DNA from: Dryomyza anilis
Taxonomy: Eukaryota > Arthropoda > Insecta > Diptera > Dryomyzidae
Direction: 5' to 3'
Length of the DNA: 64,000 bases
NCBI GenBank assembly: GCA_951804985.1
Contig: OX638131.1
Span: 58,744,351 to 58,808,350, forward strand
Positions 32,580 to 43,428 of this stretch are shown here, in pieces. Positions within the stretch are counted from its first letter, which is position 1. Every line of letters begins with the position of its first letter. The position numbers and the translations under genes were made by a program. A model generated the notes under the pieces. It did not search any database and was not told the DNA's origin. It saw only the letters and a list, made by a program, of their open reading frames with translations.

Positions 32580-34749
32580 CACGCTGCAAAAAAAGGCCTC
32601 TCCCTTTTGTAATGACAAAAGGGAGAGCCAACAGGTTTGTGTTGAGACTTGAACAGTGTTGTAATGAGCTCTGATTTACATTATGATATCACGGAAATAT
32701 TTTGATGTTGCCCCTTAAAATGGTATGTTCTAATAGAAACATAATAATTACTACATCCAAATAAAATAAATATTTGAGCCGAAGCATAAATATGTTCAAA
32801 ATAAAACATGATTTTGAACGACCTGAATATAAATATGTTTCCAGTGAAACATATCAGTTCTTTCAGTTCAAAAAGTAGTATGTTTGCATAGAAACATATT
32901 TCAATATTTTTGGAAAGAAATCCTGAAAATAAAATAAAAATAAAATGTTGTTTTTTTTATTTTTATTAAAAGTCTTTAAACATGAAAACAGTGGAAAATT
33001 ATAATAATAGAATTCATATACAAATTTTTAAATGCATAAATAAATAATTGGTTTAAAACTGCAAGTACAAGTGACAGCATCAATGAATGCACAATTGTAC
33101 CTGCATACGCTAAACCAGACGATCCAGGCTCGCTTTATATTTGGTACAGTTACATTTGGTCTCAGTACAGCACATAGCGTAGGCAAGGAATTCACGGAGG
33201 CTTTTGTAAAAAAACATGCCAAATTCGGTTTGAAAATCGAAACACTGATTTTTATTTGTGGTTTTTTCACATTAGTTTCAGAATATATGTACTGCACTAT
33301 ATTATACTCTGTTACTATTAGTACTTTTTATAACACAATTTATATATTTATTTAATTTACAAATAACAAAATTATTACCGACGCGAACACGTTTTCTCAA
33401 CGAACAACAAAAGGCACGTACGCAGAAAATGCCGTTTAACGAGTGTCAACTTTATATACAAGAATTCATTTTTATACCATACACTAAGAGTGAAAGGGTA
33501 TATTCAGTTTGGTACGCCGTTTGTAACACCCAGAAGGAAGCATCTCCGGTATGGAAAAGTATATATATTCTTGATCAGCATGACCTCCTGAGTCGATTTA
33601 GCGATGTCCGTCTGTCCGTCTGTCTGTCCGTCTGTCTGTCTGTCTGTCCGTCTGTCTGTTGAAATCCCTACTACTTTTAAAATTGAAGAGCTAGATAAAT
33701 TAAACTTAGAACTTAAATTACTTATATACCTACGATGTATGTGCGAAAATTGGTGAGATCGGTCCATTGTGATCTATGATCCGACCACTTATGTTCAAAT
33801 ACCTCATATAAAATGTACATATAAAGATCAATTTTTATGTATACGTGCTTAGGTAAACTTTTTTGGTTAAATATATATTGATATCATGCTCAAATACATT
33901 ATAAAAATGTTTTCCGGCAAAAAGACTTGTGGTTCACAAAAAAAAAATCGAAATTCGGTACACCTACCCATTTGTAAATATGGGTATCAAATGAATGGAA
34001 ATTCTTCAGCGATTGAATGTTTGTAGTTATTTTCAGGATTCGTATACCCTGGTGACCTATATATCACTTTGAATGGTAACCACACATATGTGTAGGGTAT
34101 TTATAGTCGGCTTAGACCGACTATAATTTTCATAATCATAACTATCATAATTACACCTACTTTAAAATTTCCCATGTGATCTAACCTTCCCAACTGGTTT
34201 TGTTTGTTTTCAAACATCAGTATGTTTAAAATGACCCAATACATACTTCATACGACGACAAAAGAGACGTAGGTAGAAAATTCTCCTCAACGAGTGCCAA
34301 CTTCGTATACAAGAAGAATGTTGCAAGAATACATTTATTTAAATCCTTTTTCTTTTTTGTTTGTTTTTAAACATCAATATGTTCAAACGATGGCAAAAGA
34401 TGGCGTAGGTAGAAAATGCTGCACAACGTTGCCAACTTGCCAACGTTGCGAACATTCGTTGTATTTAGATTTGATTAGCATTTTCTGTGTTTCGAAATAT
34501 AGTTTTAACCAAGTAAATGGTCAAGAAACAGTTTATTCAAATGCAGTTAAAATTTTATGTTGGTATTGTAACATATTTATGGTAAATTTGACAGATTCTG
34601 CTCGACAATATAATTGTTTACACGTGAGCAAAAATAAATTCAATTTCGAATATAATTTAATTACACTTCATTCCTAATACATGTATAGTAATTTCGTATT
34701 ATTTTTTAATTACATTCAAACATATTCAAACAAATCTTTTCTATCCGTG
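32580..34749. mobile_element. TA-flanked 2.17-kb DNA-transposon-like insertion in gypsy 2 RT
   Basis: The left end is TA|CACGCTGCAAAAAAAGG (32578-) and the right end is CTTTTCTATCCGTG|TA (-34751). Removing 32580-34751 rejoins the RT frame through RYFSTLNLG, so the boundaries and the 2-bp TA duplication are well supported. Inverted similarity at the ends is short (CACG). AAACATA/TATGTTT motifs recur near both ends. It contains a mini-me-like core and small ORFs (33071-33355, 34294-34677) with no recognisable domain. Confidence 0.75.
33480..33720 (+). mobile_element. mini-me-like element core with (GTCY)n microsatellite
   Basis: A conserved core, GTATATATATTCTTGATCAG, followed by CGATTTAGCGATGTCCGTC and a (GTCC/GTCT)n run at about 33607-33660. 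Dipteran mini-me elements are described as carrying a conserved core beside (TA)n and (GTCY)n arrays. The matching arrangement is seen here; the exact ends are not. Confidence 0.7.
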
Positions 34750-34751
34750 TA

Positions 34752-35181
34752 TTTTTCAACTTTGAATTTAGGAAGTTGTTATCATCGGGTACTAGTAGAA
34801 GAAGGATAAGGAAAAACAGCTTTTAGTACAGGTCTGGGTCATTTCGAGTTTAACAGAATGTCATTTGGGTTAACAGGTGCACCAGCTACCTTCCAAAGAA
34901 TAATGAACCACATATTAACAGGTTTACAGGGTATCGATTGCTTTGTTTATCTTGATGATATAGTGGTGTACGGAAAGATTTTAGCTGAACATGAGTTTAT
35001 GTTGAATAGAGTATTGCAAAAATTAAGGGAACACAATTTAAAATTAAATACAGACAAATGTCAGTTTTTGCGTCGCGAAGTTGTATATTTAGGACATAAA
35101 TGTTCGGAACTAGGTGCCCTGCCAGATTCATCTAAGGTTGAATGCGTAAAAAATATTCCCTTGCCAAGAAATAAAAAATAA
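34752..35181 (+). pseudogene. Gypsy 2 reverse transcriptase palm region
   Basis: After the TA insertion the RT continues with GSCYHRVLVEEG and, from 34858, a 107-codon ORF with MSFGLTGAPATFQRIMNHI, the catalytic DCFVYLDDIVVYG and the thumb segment VVYLGHKCSELGALPD. A stop at 35179-35181 interrupts the connection segment, which carries on in frame (QAFYGLINYYRQFI). The polymerase motifs are unusually well preserved here compared with gypsy 1. Confidence 0.88.
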
Positions 35182-35344
35182 GTGCAAGCGTTTTATGGAT
35201 TAATTAATTATTACAGACAATTCATAGGTAATATGGCAAAATTATCATTACCAATTAATAAATTTCTTTGAAAATGTGTTAAATTCACTTGGACAGACGA
35301 TTGTCAAAGTTCATTTATTAAACTAAAAGAATCAATAATCAGAT

Positions 35345-35740
35345 TTTACAAAACCCTTTTTATTTACAACAGATGCAAGTAACGAATCAATAGGCGCATT
35401 TGCTCGTAGGGCATGGAGCAGAAAAAATTACTTCACCATTGAAAGGGAATTTTTAGCCATAATCTGGGCAACAAATAAATTTAGAGCATATTTATTAGAA
35501 AAATCATTTACAATTTTCACGGATCATCAGCCATTACGTAATAAAGTAAATCTCAGAGATCAGACATCTAGGTTAGCGCGTTTCAGACACAAATTGTCTA
35601 AGTATGATTTTGAAATAATTTACAAACTGGGTAAAACGAATTTAGACGCAGATGCTTTAAGTAGAATTCCATATTCAGATCCTGAAATTACAGCAGTTCA
35701 AACACGGTCCAAAACAACACAAAATAAAATTTTAATATTT
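35345..35740 (+). pseudogene. Gypsy 2 RNase H domain
   Basis: Frames in this stretch show KPFLFTTDASNESIGA (first Asp), FERN/ERE-type FLAIIWATNKFRAYLL, FTIFTDHQPLRNKVNLRD (third Asp) and KTNLDADALSRIPYSD (last Asp). A deletion near 35400 shortens the region before the ERE motif. Confidence 0.85.
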
Positions 35741-35859
35741 TAATATCAAAGTCCCAAGTCAGTACACCGGTCGTAGATGAAACGATAACAGAATCAAATA
35801 ATGAAGCAAATAATGCTAAATTATTAACTGACCCAGATGAGATTAAAACGGTAATAAAC

Positions 35860-36645
35860 GATTTTCATGACTCAGCATTAGAAGGCCACCAGGGCGCAGT
35901 AAAAACATACTTTAGAATCAGAAAACTTTTTAAATGGAAAAGGATGCAGAAACAAATAAAAGATTACGTTAAAAATTGTTTAAAATGTCAAGTAATTAAA
36001 AGTTCTAGGCTTACAAAAATGCCAATGGTTCTAACTGATACGCCAGTGAAACCATTTGATAAAGTATACTATATCAACTATATCAGGAAATAAATATATT
36101 CTAACTTTTAAAGATGATTTTTTAAAATACATGTGCTGCGTAGCCATACCTGATGCAGAACCAAACACAGTAGCAAAAGCATTTTATGACAAAATCATTA
36201 CACGTCATAATATATCGAAAGTATTAGTAACGGACAATGGTTGAAATTTCGTCTCAAAACTGTTTCAGATACGTGTAAATTATTAGGAATTAAAAAGTTA
36301 CATATTACGCCATATCATCCACAAGCTAATGGTTCTTTGAAAAGAAGCCATCGACCGTTAGCAGAATATTTAAGGGGTTTTGCAAAAGAAGATGGTTCAA
36401 ACTGGGACCAATGGTTAAATTCAGCAATGCATGTGCACAATAACACAGTGCATATGTCCACTGGGCAATCACCTTTCCGTTTTTTATACGGGTACGACTA
36501 TGATATGCCAACAATTCAACGCACACACGAAATCGTGAGAGAGAAACAAGAACATTACACCCGAAAATATTTAAAGTAGGCGATAAAATTTTTTAAAGAA
36601 TCAAAATTGAAAGAATAAATTATCAACCACTTGGGTAGGACCCTA
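35860..36645 (+). pseudogene. Gypsy 2 integrase, broken
   Basis: The HHCC zinc-binding region has EGHQGAVKTYFRIRKLFKW and KNCLKCQVIK (about 35885-36000). The core shows ISGNKYILTFKDDFLKYMCC and KVLVTDNG (36056-36244, second catalytic Asp), then ITPYHPQANGSLKRSHRPLA (36241-36579), where the catalytic Glu position reads Lys (NGSLKRSH). The C-terminal ...WVGPYEVLL-type segment is cut at 36645 by the TA insertion and resumes at 42161. Confidence 0.85.
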
Positions 36646-36781
36646 CACGCAGAGAAAAAATATGATTGAGACATGATTGTGTCAAAAAAACTATGGTTAT
36701 AGCAATAATAGTATGATTGTTATTATCATTCCTGATTGTCGTAATCATTCCCACTTTTTTAAAGTGATTGTGTCTTTCATT

Positions 36782-38797
36782 CAAGGATTGAAACCGTAAC
36801 CGAAACCGAAACCGATATCCGTTTAAAACCGTTTCATTTTTACAACCGAAACCGTAACCGAAACCGTTATACGAAAATCAGAAATAAACGGATATCCAAA
36901 ACCGATATAAACGGTTTCGGTTTTATACCGGTTTAAAACGGTTTTTTAAAAAGTACCTATAAATAGAAACAGAAAAACATATTTCATTTAATAATAGAAG
37001 ATCTTAAGTAAAGTGTCATTTAATAAAATTTTGAGTTCCCAAAATTTTTTCAAGGCTAAAGAATATAAGCATCTTAAAAATAAGGTCTGTGAAGCACTTT
37101 TGTAGCGGTAAATAGCTTCATAAGTGCTTCAAAAGTCGCTTCAATAAGATAAAATAGACAAAACAATGTTTTTTTCGCTTTTCTTCGCTACCCTAGTTCG
37201 TACATCGATTGTGCATATGCACTTATGCACATTTTTATTATTGTTTTGTAAAATCATGAAGTTTACTTAAGTCAAGTTCTATGTGCATTATTTCATTCAA
37301 CTTATAAAACAAAAAAAAAATAATATATGAACATTTTCACAGTGTACCTCATTTAGCTTATATAATGCTTTTTGTGTTTTTCTTTTTTTTCACAAATCCG
37401 TTGATTCGTTTGAAAGTGCAAAAACAACAGAAATGAAAATAAAGCAGCATAACAATAAAGCAGCATCCACGATTTTGATAGAATTTTTGGCGGGAAATTT
37501 TTAGTACCACAAAAAAACTCGTTGTTGTTGCCAACTAGATAGCTGTACTAGATACATACATGAAGTGTGGAGTTATGCGACTGTCTGCTGTCATGCGTCT
37601 GCCCGTTGTTATGCGTCTGTCTGTTGTCATGCATCTGTTTGTTGCCTTGTGATGATACCGTATAGCAACAAAGAGTTGTCGTTGTGAAAGTGTGTATATA
37701 CGAATCGTAATTCGTTATTGTTGTATTCACTTCTTTCTGTTAGTGTTCGATTTGTAGCGTTTGAGTTTGTGTTCGCAAAAAAAAATGTTACCCAGCAAGA
37801 TATTATTTGTGTTCTCTTTACATACGGTGCGTGCAGCATTCGGATTTTTTTTAATCTCTGACGAAAATAGAAATATGCCTATACGAAATATTCCTTATAT
37901 TTATTATGAATATATAATATACATTGAACATATTATGTTCATTTTATTATGGCCTTGAGATTTTGAATTGTCTTGCCAACATCATTTGATTTGTACAATT
38001 ATATTTTATTAATTAATTCTTGTTAAAATATAATTCAATTTTTTTTTTGTTAGAAAACTTATTTATTTTTGTTGAAGAAATTGAAAATATGGAAAATGAG
38101 TAACTTAAATACAATTAGTGTTCAAAATCTATTCGTTTTCATAATTAATATGCAGTTTAAGATATTTGTCTTCGATCTTTTATTTAAAATTTAAAAAGTA
38201 AAATTTTGAAAGATTCTTGCAAGCAAGAGCAAAAAAGGTATTGCAAGAACAAGATCATATGTACCTATGCAAGAGCAAGACTCAGCGTTTAAGAACAAGA
38301 ACAAGATTACCATTTCTTGACTTGCTCTTGCATATGATCAACACTATTTTACATATGTTGCAGTTCACTGAATTGTTGAAATTTAATTTCTTTGGCTTTT
38401 ATGTATGGAAATTGTACAAAATGTCAAAAAATTGCTTTTCATTGGTTTGTGGTTACGAAATTTTGAATTAAAATTTTTTCTTGGCGTAATCAATTAAATA
38501 ATTAATATTACACTATATTTTAACTAAAATAACAAAAAACATTGTTTAAATTACGTTTCCCACTTTACCCCAATATCATAATTTGAACATAACTTAGCAC
38601 CATTTAAACAATGTTAAATTATTTGAAAAATATGGAAAAAAGAAAATTTATACAAAAAGCGAAATCAAAACCGAAACCGTAACATGGAACCGGTATACCG
38701 AAACCGTTTCGTTATAAAAACTTAAAACCGAAACCGTAACCGAAACCGAAACGCAGAAAAAACCGAAATCGAAACCTTTATTCGTTTAGGTTTCAAT
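36782..38797. mobile_element. hAT-like element X, copy 1
   Basis: Begins CAAGGATTGAAACCGTAACC and has CCGAAACCG repeats in its first and last 150 bp (36782-36950, 38665-38790), in opposite sense around CCGGTTTAAAACGG. The internal part includes GTGAAGCACTTTTG and a CTGTC-TTGTCATGCGTCTG repeat region (37580-37640), and GCAAGAACAAGA repeats (38215-38310). There is no transposase ORF. It ends at GGTTTCAAT, where copy 2 starts. Confidence 0.65.
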
Positions 38798-41397
38798 CAA
38801 GGATTGAAACCGTAACCGAAACCGATATCCGTTTAAAACCATTTCATTTTTAAAACTGAAACCAGAACCGAAACCGTTATACGAAAATCAGAAATAAACC
38901 GATATCCAATACCGATATAAACGGTTTCGGTTTTATACCGGTTTAAAACGGTTTTTGAAAAAGTATACAAAAAACCAGGAACACATATTTTATTTTATAT
39001 AGAAGATCTTAAGTAAAATTTCATTAATTAAAATTTGGAGTTCCCAAAATAAACATTTTTGGTTGTACAAAAATTCACATGTTGTTTTTTGAGAAACGAT
39101 ATTTCCAAAACAACGGTATTTGGTCTAAAATTTGTATTTTGTTTTATTAATCGAATTAACAACAAAACACCAGCAACTCCAAGCAAAATTTTTACGTTAA
39201 AAAATGATTAAAATTTTAATAATATTGGTTTTTTATTTATTTTATTAGTAAAATATATAGGGGAGCTTGAGGTAAAGTGGAACAAGTTTTGAAAAGTTCA
39301 TTTGAATATATTTTAAATTCTTTTAAATGATCTATTCAATAGAATACCATTTATAAGTCTTCTAATGGATTTTTGATTGATGTTTCAAAACAGCTCAATT
39401 TCGGACATAAACAAAACAATGTAATGCAAAAAAAAATGTAAAAAAAGTTTCAAATTATTAACATCTCAGTACCTATTTAAGGAAACACGAAAAATGAAGT
39501 GCAACTTAGACAAGTTTAAAAATTTCAAGTATAAGGCAGATATTTGTTTACATTAGTGATGATTAAAAATTTCTTGTTCTTGCATTTTTTTTTTGCAAGA
39601 ACAAAAGCGAGAAAAAATCGAGATTTTGCAAGAAAAAGAACAAGAGCAAATGCAAGACTAAGACTGCAAGAAAAGGAAGACTCTTGCATTTTTTTATGAT
39701 TTTAATGTATTTATTATGTTTTTAAGATAATAATGATATACAAAAGAATTGATGATATTACTAAATATTGAACAATAAATAACAATGGAAAGCGTGCAAA
39801 ATATTTATGAACGTGAACATTAATGAAGATGTGTGTCGAATTCTAAAGAATATAAGCATCTTAAAAATAAGGCCTGTGAAGCACTTTTGAAGCGGTAAAT
39901 AGCTTTAAAAGGGCTTCAAAAGTCGCTTCAAAAAGATAAAATAGACAAAACAATGTTTTTTTCTCTTTTCTTCGCTACGCAAGTTCGTACATCGATTGTG
40001 CATATGCACTGTGCTTATGCACATTATTATTTTAGTTTTACTTTTATATATAGTTTTTTTGTTAATTGTAAAATCATGAAGTAATAAAAAATAATATATT
40101 AACATTTTCACAGTGTGATATATTTAGCTGATATATTGCTTTTTGTGTTTTTCTTTTTTCACAAATCCGCTGATTCGTTTGAAAGTGCAACAACAACAAA
40201 AATGCGAATAAAGCAGCATCCAAGCTTTTGATAGAATTTTGGCGGGAAAATTGTTGTACCACAAAGAGAACTCGTTGTTGTTGCCAACTAGAGAGCTGTA
40301 CTAGATACATACATGTAGTGTGGTGCCATGCGTCTGTCCGTTGTCATGCGTCTGTCTGTTGTCATGCGTCTGTTTGAGGGTTGTCGTTGTGAAAGTGTGT
40401 GTATACGAATCGTAATCGTTATTGTTATATTCTCTTCTTTCTCTTAGTATTCGCTTAGTAGCGTTTGAGTTTGTGCTCGCATGGTGTTCGCAAAGAAAAA
40501 TGTTACTCTGCCAGATATTATTTGAGTTCTCTTGACATACGGTACGTGTAGCATACGGATTTTTTTAATCTGTGACGAAAACAGAAATATGCTTATACGA
40601 AATATTCCTTATATTTATTGTATATGTATATCGTATACTGTATATCGTTGTTGTAGAACGAAAAGTCACCAAATACATTTTTATGAAAAACTTAATTTTC
40701 GAGTTTGTTGAAAATTTTGAAAATGTATTTGGTGACTTTTCATTCATTTTATTATGGCCTTGAGATTTTGAATTGTCTTGTCAACATCACTTGTTTTATA
40801 CAATTATTTTTTTATTTGTTAATTCTTGTTAAAATATAATTCAAATTTTTATGTTATTGGATTTTTTTTGTTAGTAAAATGTTGAAGAAATTGAAAATAT
40901 GGAAAATAAGTAACTTAAATACAATTAGTGTTCAAATTCTATTCGTTTTCATAATTAATATTCAGTTTAAGATATTTGTCTTCGATCTTTATTTAAAATT
41001 TAAAAGATTAAGATTAACATTTCTTGCCTTGCTCTTGCAAATGATCATCGCTAGTTCACATATATTGCAGTTCACAGAATTGTTGAAATTTAATTTCTTT
41101 GGCTTTTATGGATGAAAATTGTACAAAATTCATCTTCTTTTCAATTCAGATCATATATCAGGTGAAGTCAATATGTTGCTTTTCATTGGTTTGTGGTCAC
41201 GAAATTTTAAATTAAATTTTTTTCTTGACGTAATCAATTAAATAATTCAAATAACACAATATTTTCACTGAAATAACAACAAACATTGTTTAAATTACGT
41301 TTCCCACTTTACCCCAGTAATTTAGGACCATATAAAAAATGTAAAATTATTTGAAAAATATGGAAATAAAGAAAATTTATACAACAACCGAAATCAA
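38798..41397. mobile_element. hAT-like element X, copy 2 (right end truncated)
   Basis: Same start CAAGGATTGAAACCGTAACC as copies 1 and 3. It contains segments missing from copy 1 (39045-39850, including AGGTAAAGTGGAACAAG) and shares the internal parts at 39845-41330. It ends in CAACCGAAATCAAAA without the CCGAAACCG-rich right terminus and passes straight into the outer TA element. The 8 bp before its start (GTTTCAAT) are the last bases of copy 1, consistent with insertion into copy 1's right end. Confidence 0.65.
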
Positions 41398-43179
41398 AAT
41401 GTCAAATGCATGATTGCCAGAATCATGTTCATTATTGTGTCAATCATATTAGCATTGAAGCATGGTTGATATAATAATAGTATGATTGCTGTTTGACAGC
41501 TAATGACAGCTGTTGACAGTTTGCAGATTCAGTATTAAATTAGATTTCGCAGTGGCGGGTCAGCGTCGAACGCTAGTGAATTTTAATGTCCATTTATAAA
41601 AAAATGTGATACAAATAGTTATAAGTTAAGAAAAAACTTCGGTTTTAGATCCTGAACAGAATGAGATCTGAGAAAGAGACAATACACGCTGAAACAAAGG
41701 CGTCCTCACTTCAGCTGTGCAACGAGCCGCACAAATATTCCAATTTTTCTACACCAGCGAATGTCAGCGTCTTTGCAACAAAATGGCGTTGTAAAGACGC
41801 TGGCAAATTAAGAAAATGAAGCGACGGAGCAGAGTTATTTAATAATCTTTAATATAGTGTTTTTCTATTAAATATTAGTGTTTTTTTTTAATAAAGTAGT
41901 ATTCTTAAATTTATTTGTTTCAGGTTAACGCAATCATTCAATGATTTGTGCAATAAGTGACGCTTGTGAAAACATGATTGAAACAATCATGCAATGATTA
42001 AAAACATGATAGAATAATTGGAAAACATGATAGAATCATTGGAAAACATGATTGAACAATCATGTAACAATCATGCAACCTGATTGCTACAATAATAATT
42101 CCAATCATTAAATGATACCGTCAAAACATGATTGTGGTGATCATGTTTTTTCTGTGCGTGTATGAGGTACTTTTGATAGTAAGTCCTGTGACGACAATAA
42201 TTTATATTAAGGGAAAAATTTCCATAATAACTTATTAAAAGAATATAATTTTGAAGAAAATATAACGAAATAAATAACGTAACAAATAGTTCATAATGAT
42301 CATAACACATAATGTAGATCAGGTTGAAAGCATAATATTGCAAACAAAATTGAAGAAATTACGCGTAAATAAGATTATTTTTTTAGGAATAGGAATTTAA
42401 TATTAATGAAATAAATTAGTGCATGAGGAAATAGCTATGTATTAATTTTAAAGATGACTAGCATTCAATCATGTATTAATGATTAATAGGGAAATAGATA
42501 AAGGAGTAAAGTAATTTAAAAGATTATCAGTAAGAAAATATCAAAGGTTAATAACAGTTAATAATGAAATAGGGTAATAAACATGATTTTATTAGATGAG
42601 CTATAAAATAGCAAAAATAAAATTTAAATGATCACTACAATTGAGATAGGTCAGTACCTCAATGGCATTGAACAAAACGATAGGAACCACTGCACTAATG
42701 CAAATGAAATGAGATACGTTAATACATTGAAGAAAAAATAAATAAATAAAAAAAAGACGAAAATGAATATGAAAATGAAAAATAATAATAAATGCATAAA
42801 TGTGTGAGACGGTATGGAGAGGAGTATAAATTGAATTATATGAATATGGACATAATTAAATTCGGTAATTAGTTACTTATTGAAAATGACTAGGGTTAAT
42901 TCCTGTGCTAATGAATTTGTATATAGAATAATTGGTTTATAATAATAGTAAGAAAGTAAAGATTTTAAAAGTACCATAAAACATGTAGTAAATTAGTTGT
43001 AGCTTAATACACACACATATTTAAAATATACACGTAATTCAATATTCTGACGTTAATAGAAATGTTAAAAACAAATTAGGTATACAATTTAAAGATTTTA
43101 TAATGTAAAATAATAAGAGTATTAAAGTAATAATCTTGGTTCTGGAAATGAACAAGACGTACACACAGGGACAAAGAAG

Positions 43180-43428
43180 TGTGGGTGTTCCTACCGCGTA
43201 AATGAAAACACGATTATTTCCACTAAAATATAATTGTTTATTTGATATTGATACGCCGCAAATGTTGGCGCAGATCGCGCTGATATTAAAGAATTACAAA
43301 ACTTATTAGCAACGAACGACCAGCTCGTGGCGAGGTAAAAACAAGAAGAACATTTCAATGTCAAAACGAAGTATTGGTAAACGTCATTTGCATTTTCGGT
43401 GTTGCCGTATGTGCGCAATCACGCCACA
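43180..43428 (-). repeat. CsRn1 3' LTR
   Basis: 249 bp, matching 47353-47601 throughout. The pol stop codon lies inside it (pol ends at 43419). Just outside (43429-43446) the minus strand reads CCACCGGGGGGAGTAA, the polypurine tract. Confidence 0.95.

Larger units (their letters stand above)
36646..42160. mobile_element. TA-flanked DNA transposon-like insertion (5.5 kb) with CAATCAT subterminal repeats
   Basis: Ends: TA|CACGCAGAGAAAAAATATG (36644-) and TGTTTTTTCTGTGCGTG|TA (-42162), giving an inverted repeat CACGCA(G/C)AGAAAAAA. Excision restores the integrase C-terminus through GPYEVLL, which fixes both ends. ATGATTG/CAATCAT motifs are dense in 36660-36780 and 41400-42140. The original element is about 0.9 kb; the rest is two nested hAT-like copies. 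No transposase ORF, so it is non-autonomous. Confidence 0.85.

Noticed and set aside
33071..33355. 94-codon ORF inside the TA element as a transposase piece
   Set aside because: No catalytic DDE or DNA-binding motif was seen, and the opposite strand is open too.
33607..33660. Regularly spaced GTCY units resembling a small repeat array such as CRISPR
   Set aside because: It is a simple 4-bp microsatellite without spacers, in a eukaryotic transposon context.
36780..36782. Element X as a Helitron because its start can be read as TC
   Set aside because: No CTRR end with a hairpin was found, the flanks are not A/T as required, and the 8-bp context fits hAT better.
42161..43179. An env-like gene after the gypsy 2 integrase, which would make it an errantivirus
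   Set aside because: Frames are full of stops and there is no signal peptide, furin site or membrane anchor.
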